Part shown: piece after piece, positions 35,881 to 44,800 of the stretch
Numbering within the stretch: the stretch's first letter is position 1
Layout of the letters: the number at the start of each line of letters is the position of its first letter
Source of the DNA: Chryseobacterium sp. StRB126
Lineage (GTDB): Bacteria > Bacteroidota > Bacteroidia > Flavobacteriales > Weeksellaceae
Length of the DNA stretch: 64,000 bases
Assembly (NCBI RefSeq): GCF_000829375.1
Contig: NZ_AP014624.1
Span: 124,001 to 188,000, forward strand
Direction of reading: 5' to 3'
The notes under the pieces: generated by a model
Seen by the model: only the letters and a program-made list of their open reading frames with translations
What the model was told of the DNA's origin: nothing
Database searches by the model: none
Translations under genes and position numbers: made by a program

Positions 35881-36140
35881 TGAGGATGATACAGAAGTTG
35901 TTGGAATACACCAAGGTGCTAAGAGTTTTTAAAAGATTATGTTTTTAAGGCGCTAGGATTTTATCTGCAATAAAATTGAATGCTGCATATTTATGGCTAC
36001 GAATACACGGATGATTTTTTATGTATAAAATCTATGTACTTGCTGAAAATTTTCGATTTTCTTGCGCCTTAAATATGCACAACATAAGTAGAAACCTTTG
36101 CGTCCTTGCGTCTCCCAACAACCTTTTTCCTCTACATCAC

Positions 36141-36168
36141 AAAAAAGACTCCGCTGTAACCAGCAGAG
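36141..36168 (-). terminator. Terminator after the P-type ATPase gene
   Basis: An 8-bp stem (36149-36156 with 36161-36168, one G-U pair) with, on the minus strand, a T-run after it. It is 38 bases past the ATPase stop. Confidence 0.7.
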
Positions 36169-36205
36169 CCTTCGTTAATATAATATAGTTGTATGTTTTT
36201 TTGGG

Positions 36206-38191
36206 TTAAAATTTCATCCTCTGAATTCTCACGGCATTTAAAATTGCCAACAAAGCAACTCCCACATCTGCAAATACGGCTTCCCACATTGTTGCCAAAC
36301 CTCCGGCACCAAGTACAAGAACTACCGCTTTTACAGCAAAGGCAAGAATAATATTCTGCCAAACGATCTTTTTCGTTTGTTTACCGATATTAATCGCCAT
36401 CGGAATTTTACTTGGTTTATCATCCTGAATAACGACATCTGCTGTTTCAATGGTGGCGTCACTTCCTAAGCCTCCCATCGCTATTCCCACATCACTTAAA
36501 GCAACTACAGGGGCATCATTCACTCCATCTCCTACAAAAGCTACCGTCTGATTTTTTGCTTTGATTTCTTTTACTTTATTCACTTTATCTTCCGGTAAAA
36601 GATCTCCGAATGCATTATCAATACCCAACTGATCGGCTACATATTTTACAACGGTTCCTTTATCTCCACTCAACATGGTTGCTTTTACTCCCATTTTATG
36701 AAGGTTATCAACCGTTTCTTTGGCATCTGTTTTAATGCTGTCTGCAATCGTGATATAGCCTGCAAACTTCTTATCATATGCTACTGCAATTAGGGTGTAT
36801 ACAATATTAGCATGGTTGATATCATAGCTTATATTGAACTTATCCATTAGTTTGAAGTTTCCTACCAGAAGTTCTTTTCCGTTGACGGTTGCTTTTAATC
36901 CATGCCCGGCAATTTCTTCTACATTTTCCATTGGAATAGAATAATTGACATCTCCTACATAGTTGTGAATAGCCGTGGCTACAGGGTGTGTACTTTTACT
37001 TTCCAGCAGATTAACCAGCTGCATGATTTCATCTTTATTAAATTCAGGGCTAATGCTTACTTCCTGAACTTTGAAGACTCCTTCTGTCATTGTTCCGGTT
37101 TTATCCATTACTACATTCTGAATCTCTGCAATGCTGTCCAGGAAGTTACTTCCTTTGAATAAAATTCCGTTTCGGCTGGCTGCTCCAATTCCTCCAAAAT
37201 ATCCTAATGGAATAGAGATTACCAAGGCACAAGGACATGAAATTACAAGGAAGATCAATGCTCTGTATAACCAATCTCTGAATTGGTAATCACCCACAAA
37301 GAAGTATGGTAAAAAAGTAATTCCTATGGCCAGAAATACAACAATCGGAGTGTATACTTTTGCAAATTTTCTGATGAATAATTCAGTAGGAGCTTTCTGG
37401 GCTGTTGCATTCTGAACCAATTCTAATATTTTGCTTAATTTACTGTCTTCATACGCTGTAGTTACCTTCACAAGGGCAATACTGTTCATATTAATCATCC
37501 CTGCCAATACTACTTCACCTTTATTTTTGGTGTCCGGTTTACTTTCACCCGTCAAGGCAGCTGTATTGAATGATGCAGAGTCGGACAATAGTTCTCCATC
37601 TAATGCCAGTTTTTCACCAGGTTTCAATTGAATGACATCACCCACTTTTGCTTCTTTTGCTTTGATGGTTTTAGGCTGATTATTGTCCATAATCGTAACC
37701 TCATCAGGTCTTTGATCCAGTAATGCTTTGATATTTCCTTTAGCTCTGGAAACTGCCATGGATTGGAAAACTTCTCCTACTGCATAAAACAACATCACCG
37801 CAACACCTTCAGGATATTCTCCGATGGCAAAGGCTCCAATGGTAGCAATACTCATCAGAAAGAATTCTGAAAATACATCTCCTTTGATCATGCTTTTATA
37901 AGCATCTTTCAGAACTGGAAATCCTACAGGGATATAGGCTGCCAAAAACCAAACTAAGCGTACCCATCCTGTAAACCATGTGGGTTTTATATAGTTGTCA
38001 AAAGCAATTCCTAATAATAAAATTACAAAGGATATAATCGCCGGGAGAAACATCTGAAAAATACTTTGATCTCCAGTATCATGAGAATGATCGTGTCCGT
38101 CATGATCGTGGTCATGCCCATCTCCTGCTGAATGATTATGTGGGTGTCCTTTTGTTTCTTTTTCCGGGGTTCTACTACAGCATTTTTCCAT
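36206..38191 (-). CDS. Zn/Cd/Pb-type P1B ATPase with His-rich N-terminus
   Basis: A 661-residue inner-membrane metal pump. The N-terminus begins MEKCCSRTPEKE and then has a run of His/Asp (HDHDHDGHDHSHD), a probable zinc-binding tail in place of an HMA domain. The membrane metal motif is SCPCALVISIP (about residue 322), the form seen in ZntA/CadA pumps rather than the CPCALGLATP of copper pumps. DKTGTMTEG (about residue 360), the HP locus in STHPVATAI, and GDGVNDAPVVALSDVGIAMG are complete. It should export Zn2+, Cd2+ or Pb2+. An operator-promoter unit lies just upstream (38208-38243). Confidence 0.92.
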   Translation of the reverse strand: MEKCCSRTPEKETKGHPHNHSAGDGHDHDHDGHDHSHDTGDQSIFQMFLPAIISFVILLLGIAFDNYIKPTWFTGWVRLVWFLAAYIPVGFPVLKDAYKSMIKGDVFSEFFLMSIATIGAFAIGEYPEGVAVMLFYAVGEVFQSMAVSRAKGNIKALLDQRPDEVTIMDNNQPKTIKAKEAKVGDVIQLKPGEKLALDGELLSDSASFNTAALTGESKPDTKNKGEVVLAGMINMNSIALVKVTTAYEDSKLSKILELVQNATAQKAPTELFIRKFAKVYTPIVVFLAIGITFLPYFFVGDYQFRDWLYRALIFLVISCPCALVISIPLGYFGGIGAASRNGILFKGSNFLDSIAEIQNVVMDKTGTMTEGVFKVQEVSISPEFNKDEIMQLVNLLESKSTHPVATAIHNYVGDVNYSIPMENVEEIAGHGLKATVNGKELLVGNFKLMDKFNISYDINHANIVYTLIAVAYDKKFAGYITIADSIKTDAKETVDNLHKMGVKATMLSGDKGTVVKYVADQLGIDNAFGDLLPEDKVNKVKEIKAKNQTVAFVGDGVNDAPVVALSDVGIAMGGLGSDATIETADVVIQDDKPSKIPMAINIGKQTKKIVWQNIILAFAVKAVVLVLGAGGLATMWEAVFADVGVALLAILNAVRIQRMKF

Positions 38192-38207
38192 AACTGAAAT
38201 TTTTATA

Positions 38208-38243
38208 CAAATTTAATGGTGAGACAGATGCAATGCTATTGCA
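38208..38243 (-). promoter_or_regulatory. Candidate metal-regulated operator and promoter of the P-type ATPase
   Basis: On the minus strand the 15-bp palindrome TGCAATAGCATTGCA (38243-38229) supplies a TTG as -33. TAAATTTG (38215-38208) follows 15 bases later as -7, and the start codon is 17 bases after that. The same palindrome, the same spacing and a matching -7 occur upstream of czcA (46333-46298). The palindrome overlaps the stop codon of the Fur-family gene. TGCAA-type inverted repeats suit a Fur/Zur protein, and one is encoded next door. Confidence 0.6.
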
Positions 38244-38655
38244 AACTTTCCAGACAATTTTCACAGATTCCTTTAGCAAAAAGCCTTATTTCATCAATCC
38301 GGAAATTGGTCTGTCTATTTTCCGGAAAGGAAATATCTTCTTTGCAGGTGGTCTGTTTACATATTTTGCAATAGAAATGAAGATGCCAGTCTTTATGGGT
38401 TTTTTCGTCACAATCATCATCACACAATTTGTATTTTGTAGTGGTATTTTCCTGAATGCTGTGAACAATTCCTTTTTCCTCAAAGGTTTTTAAGGTTCTG
38501 TAAATGGTAATCCTATCTGCATTTTCAAAGTGATTTTCTATTTCAGACAGAGACATTGCAGCATCCTGTGAGCTTAGAAAATCATACACCAGAATCCTCA
38601 TGCTTGTAGGCTTGGTATTTTTATCGATGAGTTTGTTTTCTATATCTTTTTTCAT
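38236..38655 (-). CDS. Fur-family transcriptional regulator (Zur-like)
   Basis: A 139-residue regulator. A winged helix (SLSEIENHFENADRITIYRTLKTFEEKGIVHSI, about residues 36-70) matches the Fur DNA-recognition helix. The dimerisation part has the HLHFYCKICKQTTC metal segment and a second Cys pair in GICENC, giving a four-Cys structural zinc site. The usual second-shell His-rich site of Fur is reduced, closer to Zur or PerR types. It lies in a run of metal-efflux genes, 18 bases after the CDF gene, and may control them through the palindrome found before the ATPase and czcA. Confidence 0.85.
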   Translation of the reverse strand: MKKDIENKLIDKNTKPTSMRILVYDFLSSQDAAMSLSEIENHFENADRITIYRTLKTFEEKGIVHSIQENTTTKYKLCDDDCDEKTHKDWHLHFYCKICKQTTCKEDISFPENRQTNFRIDEIRLFAKGICENCLESLQ

Positions 38656-38673
38656 TGTTAATCCTTTAAAATA

Positions 38674-39576
38674 TTACAGATGTACTTCATTTTCCTCATA
38701 TCCTTCTTCTTCAATCTGAAAAGTGGTATGGCTTATTTTAAAATTCTCAATCGTTGTATCTCTCAATGTTTTTAATAGTTGATTCTGGGAAGCTCCATCA
38801 TCCTTAACAACATGGGCGCTCATTGCATTCACACTGGAAGTCAGTGACCATACATGCAGATCATGAACATCCTTCACTCCCGGAATCTGTTCCAGAGATT
38901 TTCGAAGGTCTTGAATATCTACATCAGCCGGAGTTCCTTCCAGCAATACATTGATGGCTTCTTTCAACAGTCTCCATGTTCGTGGAAATATTAATAATCC
39001 AATGGCTGCGGAAATTAATGGATCTGCATAATACCAGCCGGTTGTCAGCATAATCACTCCGGCAATCATTACTCCCACAGAAGTTAACATATCGGACAAT
39101 ACTTCAAAATAAGCGCCTTTCATGTTCAGGCTTCCTTCTGAATCTTTTCTGAGAATCATCATACCAGCAACATTCACCAATAATCCGATTCCGGCTACAA
39201 TCAGCATTGATTTGCTCTGCACTTCCGGTGGATTCTGAAATCTTTGATAGGCCTCGAACAATACATAGATTGAAATTCCTAAAAGAACAACAGCATTGAT
39301 TACGGCTGCTAATATTTCGGTACGGTAATATCCGTAGGTTCTTGAAGGGTCTGCTTTTTTCTCTCCTATCTTTATGGCTATAAATGCCAGCAATAAGCCC
39401 ACAACATCCGTCAGCATATGTGCTGCATCGGCTAATAAGGCAAGACTGTTCGTTACAATTCCGCCTATGACCTCAGCAATAAGATAAGTTCCGCTCAGGC
39501 ATAATACAATCAGCAGATTTTTTTTGTGCCTGCTTGCTGCGGATGGAGTTTGTATTGGTGTTTTGGTATTTTCCAT
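38674..39576 (-). CDS. Cation diffusion facilitator (CzcD/ZitB-type zinc exporter)
   Basis: A 300-residue inner-membrane transporter with six membrane segments. The first metal-site motif is in LALLADAAHMLTDVVG (His and Asp of TM2). The TM5 motif is WYYADPLISAAIG (Asp). The C-terminal cytoplasmic domain is ferredoxin-like and has GVKDVHDLHVWSLTSSVNAMSAHV, a hallmark of CDF proteins. It exchanges zinc, cadmium or cobalt for protons. It lies between the bestrophin-like and Fur-family genes with 14-18 bases between, so probably one transcript. Confidence 0.92.
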   Translation of the reverse strand: MENTKTPIQTPSAASRHKKNLLIVLCLSGTYLIAEVIGGIVTNSLALLADAAHMLTDVVGLLLAFIAIKIGEKKADPSRTYGYYRTEILAAVINAVVLLGISIYVLFEAYQRFQNPPEVQSKSMLIVAGIGLLVNVAGMMILRKDSEGSLNMKGAYFEVLSDMLTSVGVMIAGVIMLTTGWYYADPLISAAIGLLIFPRTWRLLKEAINVLLEGTPADVDIQDLRKSLEQIPGVKDVHDLHVWSLTSSVNAMSAHVVKDDGASQNQLLKTLRDTTIENFKISHTTFQIEEEGYEENEVHL

Positions 39577-39590
39577 AGCTCATGAATTAA

Positions 39591-40469
39591 TTACATTTCA
39601 TAATAGGATGTATTTTCTTTTTTAGGTGGAACGTTTTGTTCCCCAATCATTTGTCTGATATTAATCTCTATGGTTTGTGCCAGCGAGGTTACCGGAGTAT
39701 CTACAGGTCTGTTTTCAAAGGGATCCTGCATCATGATAGAGGTCTTTTCGATGGTAATGAACACGATCGGAATCAGGAAAGTAATGAGAATCTCTATGAT
39801 TAGCTGAGAGTCATCCAATCCAAATGGTAATATAATCGCAAATACATAGATCAAGGTATGAACCAGAATACTGTAAGACCTGGGAAATACCGTATTCTTT
39901 AATCTTTCACATTTTCCCATACTGTCGCAAAGCCTGGTTACCATATCATTCAGCTGCATTTGCTGGAAATCTGTCAATTTTGAATTTCCTATCTCTTTAA
40001 GCTGCTTAGAATGTGCATCCAGAAGAGCATTTGGAATATTAGCGCCATTGATCTGATTTTCTTTCAAATAGTTCTGAACTTTATCTGAAAAAGGTAATTT
40101 TCTCAATGATTCTCCTAAAGCATAGGTCCAAATGATCTGTCTCTCTGCAAATTCCCGGACTGTTTTATGATCTTCAGCAGGTAAAAACTGAATGACCAGC
40201 CTTACGAAGCTTCTGGAATCATTTACGATAGCCCCCCAAACAGTTCTTGCTTCCCACCATCTTTCATAAGACTGAGAGGTTCTGAATGCCAGCAACAATG
40301 ATACTGCTGTTCCCAAGAGCGCAGGAATATTCAGGGGAAGTGAAATTTTCCGGAACCATGGCAGCATATCCAAAAGGCCAATGGCTACAGCAAATATTCC
40401 GATGAACAGAATCTGAGATTTTATTTCACGGATGAAATACCAAACTGATATTTTTTTGTTTAATAGCAT
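39591..40469 (-). CDS. Bestrophin-family ion channel
   Basis: A 292-residue protein of the bestrophin/UPF0187 family, inner-membrane pentameric channels. N-terminal hydrophobic segments (SQILFIGIFAVAIGLLDML, IPALLGTAVSLLLAF) are followed by the family signature RTSQSYERWWEARTVWGAIVNDSRSF. Two more membrane segments follow (ILVHTLIYVFAIILPFGL, ILITFLIPIVFITIEK). The cytoplasmic end has DPFENRPVDTP, also a family mark. Bacterial members conduct cations such as Na+. Being 14 bases before the CDF gene suggests co-expression; a metal role is not established. Confidence 0.88.
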   Translation of the reverse strand: MLLNKKISVWYFIREIKSQILFIGIFAVAIGLLDMLPWFRKISLPLNIPALLGTAVSLLLAFRTSQSYERWWEARTVWGAIVNDSRSFVRLVIQFLPAEDHKTVREFAERQIIWTYALGESLRKLPFSDKVQNYLKENQINGANIPNALLDAHSKQLKEIGNSKLTDFQQMQLNDMVTRLCDSMGKCERLKNTVFPRSYSILVHTLIYVFAIILPFGLDDSQLIIEILITFLIPIVFITIEKTSIMMQDPFENRPVDTPVTSLAQTIEINIRQMIGEQNVPPKKENTSYYEM

Positions 40470-40606
40470 AATAATTCATGTATTAAATATTGTAAGATAC
40501 TCTTTACTTTTCCCTCAGTCGGTTTTTATACTTCAATATAATAAGCCCGTAAACAGCTCTAATTTACGTATAAAAATCAACATTTCGCTGATTCTGATCT
40601 CTTGTC

Positions 40607-41836
40607 CTAGTGTTCGTGTTCTCCTGAATTCACTAATTTGGCATTCACAAAAAAGGCAGATTTTACTACGATTTTAGCATTATCCGGAATATTCCCGACA
40701 GGAGTAATGGCTGTATATCCCATATCTGAAGTTCCTTTCACCACTTCTACTTTTTCAAAATTCAACGTTTTAGGATGAGGTTTCCCTTTTTCGTCATGTT
40801 CTTCTTCTACTTTTTTATCAGTTTGAATAAAGATATAGAACTTCCCGTCTGCTTCTACGATGGCTTCGGTAGGGACAGCTGGAGTAACACTTTTATCAAG
40901 GCTTACGATCCCGGTGATATTCATTCCGTCAATTAGTCCTGCTTTATTTCCGATCACCTCGCAGTGCATGGAAATGGTTTTACTCTCATTTTCAAAGGAA
41001 GAACCAATACTATAAATCTTCGCATCATATTCGGTTTCCGGATTATTGGTTAACTTGAAGTGAACAATCTGCCCTACTCTCATCTTTGGAAGATCTTTTT
41101 CAAATACCTGAAGATCCAGATGAATAGAACCGTTATCAATTACTGTAGCCACAGGAGACGAAATATCTACATAGCTTCCTATCTGAGCGGTAATACTGCT
41201 GATGGTTCCACTGATCGGAGCTGTAATCACCAAACCGGACCTCATATTACCGTTGTTTACATTTCCGGGATTGATTCCCATCATCTGAAGCTGTTTTAAA
41301 AGAGATGCTCTTTTGGTTCTTAATGTTTTCAGCTCTGCATCGGCACTTTGAAGATTCTTCTTGGCTCCGGCATCGTTATCAAAAAGCTCTCGTTGTCTTC
41401 TGAACTCCTGTTCTGCATAGGTAATTCTGCTGTTGGTCGTTAAATAATCTTCCTGCAGCTGGATGTATTCCGGATTGGCAATGGTGGCAATCACCTGACC
41501 CTTTTTCACAATACTTCCTACCTGAATATTTATCGTTTTGATGATTCCGCCATACAAAGAAGTAATGGTTGCTTTATTGCTGTTCGGTACACTCAGAAGA
41601 CCGTTGGCTTTGATGGTGGAAGTAAGTTCTTTCATTTCTACAGTTCCTAAAGCCACACCAACCGATTTCATTTGCTCTTCGGTTAAAGAGGCAATGGTTT
41701 GTGGTTCTTCTTCATGTGCCTGCTCTTTCTGTTCTGTCTTTTCAGGAGCTTTTTCTTCTTTAGCTTCTTTTTTTCCGCAGCTTACAGCAAACAGAGAGAT
41801 GAGTACAAGGGCTACGATATTATATTTGAATTTCAT
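40607..41836 (-). CDS. czcB: RND efflux periplasmic adaptor, CzcB/CusB type
   Basis: A 409-residue adaptor lipoprotein; the ATG at 41836 gives the lipobox LFAVSC. A Lys/Glu-rich linker follows. The lipoyl halves (GGIIKTINIQVGSIVKKGQVIATI and GLVITAPISGTISSITAQIGSYVDI) flank a coiled-coil hairpin (YLTTNSRITYAEQEFRRQRELF to KRASLLKQLQMMGI). Beta-barrel and membrane-proximal domains come next. The His-rich end (EEEHDEKGKPHPK, GEHEH) could bind metal. It joins the inner-membrane pump to the outer channel. It starts 46 bases after the fused pump-channel gene. Confidence 0.92.
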   Translation of the reverse strand: MKFKYNIVALVLISLFAVSCGKKEAKEEKAPEKTEQKEQAHEEEPQTIASLTEEQMKSVGVALGTVEMKELTSTIKANGLLSVPNSNKATITSLYGGIIKTINIQVGSIVKKGQVIATIANPEYIQLQEDYLTTNSRITYAEQEFRRQRELFDNDAGAKKNLQSADAELKTLRTKRASLLKQLQMMGINPGNVNNGNMRSGLVITAPISGTISSITAQIGSYVDISSPVATVIDNGSIHLDLQVFEKDLPKMRVGQIVHFKLTNNPETEYDAKIYSIGSSFENESKTISMHCEVIGNKAGLIDGMNITGIVSLDKSVTPAVPTEAIVEADGKFYIFIQTDKKVEEEHDEKGKPHPKTLNFEKVEVVKGTSDMGYTAITPVGNIPDNAKIVVKSAFFVNAKLVNSGEHEH

Positions 41837-41882
41837 ATTTGAATTTTTATGGATGCTAAGGTCTTTTACAATCGACTTCATA

Positions 41883-44800
41883 TTATTTATTAATGATTGA
41901 ATTAATGGTTACTACAGCTTGATTCACCTGCTGAATAGATTCCAGATATTTCAACTGAATATTCGTTGCCGTCTGCAGCGCAAAAAGATATTCCACATAG
42001 GAAATTTCACCTGTTTTATATCCTAATTGAGCGGCTTTTACAATTTTTTCAGCATTGGGCAACGCCTGATTGATATAATAATCATACTGCTGGATATCCT
42101 GCTGGTATTGATTAAAAGCGTTTTCTAACTGTGCTGTAAGTTGCTTTTTTTGCATCCTCGCATTGGTTTCCGCTACTTGTTTATCATATTCCAACGCCCG
42201 CATTCTTGCTTTCGTAGCTCCAAATGTTAATGGAATGGCTACTCCTACTGTTGCCGATTGAAAACGTTTTCCGGAATCGTAAAAATTCTCTTGCCCGTTG
42301 ATGGTATGGAAACCTATCAGTGACTGGTTGGTATATCCTAAGCTAAAATCCGGTAACCCTGTAGCTTTTTCAACTTTTTTATTCTTCTCCGCAATTTCCA
42401 TTTCATGATAAAATGCTTTTACCGTAGGATTATTGGCTACCACGGTACTATCCAATACATTTTCCGCTTTTAAAGGTTCATAGTTTGTTTTGAATGGAAC
42501 TTCCAGATTCTCGGAGGTATTTAAAAGTGTTTTTAAATTTTTATAGGCATTATTTAAGTACACTTCATTCTGTCTCAGCAGCAGATCTACTTCTCCTTTT
42601 TGGGTTTCTGCCGTGTTAATCTCAATCTTTTTGATATCACCCGCCTTAAATCTTACCGTTGCAATTCTGATAAAATCTTCATAATACCCGGCAAGATTAG
42701 TGAGTTTTTCTTTGTTATACTGAAAATATTCAATCTCATAATAATAGGTACGAACATCTTTAATCAGTTCATTGGTTGTGATCTCTTTATCAATCTGCTT
42801 GCTTTTAATCGTTTCATTGATGAGTTCCTTTCTCGCTTTAAATAGGGTTGGAAAAGGAATACTTTGTGAAATGGCAAATGACTGGTCAAATTTAGGGCTG
42901 TTGTATTGTCCTAACTGAGCATCAAAGCTTAATTTGGGCAGTTCTTTAGCAGTTGGTCTCAAAGCTTCTGCTGATTTAATGCTTAAATCTTTTGACTGCA
43001 AGGTTAAATTATTATCCATCGCCATTTGTACAGCCTCCTCAACAGATATTGGTCTGGACTGAGCTTTGAAGGTCTGCCCCAATATCATTAATCCAAAAAT
43101 AAGAACTACGGTTAATGACTGCATATTATTATTCTTTCTTTTCAAAATCTTTGTGTTAAAAATGATATACAACATTGGCAGCACAAATAATGTAAGGAAT
43201 GTAGCAGTTACAAGCCCTCCAATGACTACGGTTGCCAAAGGCTTCTGCACTTCCGCTCCTGCTCCTGTAGAAATGGCCATCGGTAAAAATCCTAAAGAAG
43301 CAACTGTTGCGGTCATCAGAACGGGTCTTAATCTGGTTTTGGTTCCTTCAAAAACTCGTTTTAAAATGTCTGTTTCTCCTTCTTTCTCCAACTGGTTAAA
43401 GGTTCCTATCAATACAATTCCGTTAAGTACTGCGACTCCAAACAGGGCAATGAACCCAATTCCGGCACTGATACTGAACGGCATATCTCTTATTACAAGC
43501 GCAAAAACACCTCCGATAGCACTCATTGGAATGGCCGTAAAGATCAAAGCGGCCTGCTTGAATGATTTAAACGTGAAATACAGCAACATGAAAATAAGCA
43601 ACAGTGATACTGGAACTGCAATCATCAGACGCTTACTTGCTTCCTGAAGGTTTTCAAACTGCCCACCATAGGTAAAATAGTATCCGGATGGTAATTTCAC
43701 TTTATCCAGTTTGGCCTGAATATCTTTTACCACACTTTCCACATCTCTCCCTTTCACGTTAAAACCTATTACGATTCTACGTTTTCCCTGTTCACGGCTG
43801 ATCTGTGCCGGACCAAGTTTATAGCTCACATTCGCAACCTGTGACAATGGAATCTGAGCTCCGGAAGCCGAGGTTATCATCAGGTTATTTACATCTGAGA
43901 TATCGGTTCTGTGAAGGCTATCCAAGCGGACCACCAAATCAAAACGCCTTTCATTTTCAAAAACCTGTCCGGCAGCTTTCCCTGCAAAGGCAGTACTTAC
44001 CGCATTGTTGACATCTTCTATATTGAGCCCGTAATTAGCAATTCTTGTTCTGTCATATTGTACATTGATTTGCGGAAGCCCACTTACTCTTTCAATCTGA
44101 GGAGCAGTTGCCCCACCAACGGTTTGAATAATTTTTCCCACTTTATCAGCATACACAGCCAGTGAATCTAGGTTTTCCCCAAAAATCTTCACGGCAACAT
44201 CCTGTCTGATCCCTGTCATCAATTCATTAAAACGCATCTGAATAGGCTGATTTTTCTCAAAGAATACTCCGGGAATCGTTTCCAGCTTTTCACTGATCTC
44301 ATCGGCCAGTTCGTTATAGGATTTTTTGGTCTTCCATTCACTTTGTGGTTTTAATACTACAATCATATCCGTTGCTTCCGGTGGCATTGGATCTGTGGGA
44401 ACTTCAGCTGATCCGGTTTTTCCAACAACCATTTTCACCTCATCAAACTGTTTGATAATTCTGGAAGCCTGCATAGAGGTTTCTATACTCTGGCTGAGTG
44501 AGCTTCCCTGTGGCAAAATACAGTGGAACGCAAAATCTCCTTCCTGTAATTGAGGAATAAACTCACCACCCATATTTTTAAAGACGAAAGCTGCAATCAC
44601 AAAAACCGCTACTGTTGTCGAAACAATAATATATTTTACTTTAATAGCTTTCTGTAATAAGGGCTGATAAATCTTCTGCAGAAAATTCATCATTTTATCT
44701 GAAAAAGTTTCTTTGTGTGATACTTTTTTAGACAAGAATAGAGCACTCATCATCGGAATGTAAGTCAATGAAAGGATCAGTGCTCCAAGAATGGCGAATC

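Larger units (their letters stand above)
35824..36205. other. Intergenic region with two terminators and eroded repeat fragments
   Basis: About 380 bases without a gene. Hairpins near both ends serve the flanking convergent genes. The middle contains phrases (GAATACACGGATGA, CCTTTGCGTCCTTGCGTCTC) resembling fragments seen also near 35076-35190 and 32101-32200. I take them for eroded intergenic repeat sequence. Confidence 0.4.

Noticed and set aside
43066..43647. 193-codon frame on the plus strand inside czcA
   Set aside because: It is antisense of RND transmembrane coding sequence in a gene with complete family motifs.
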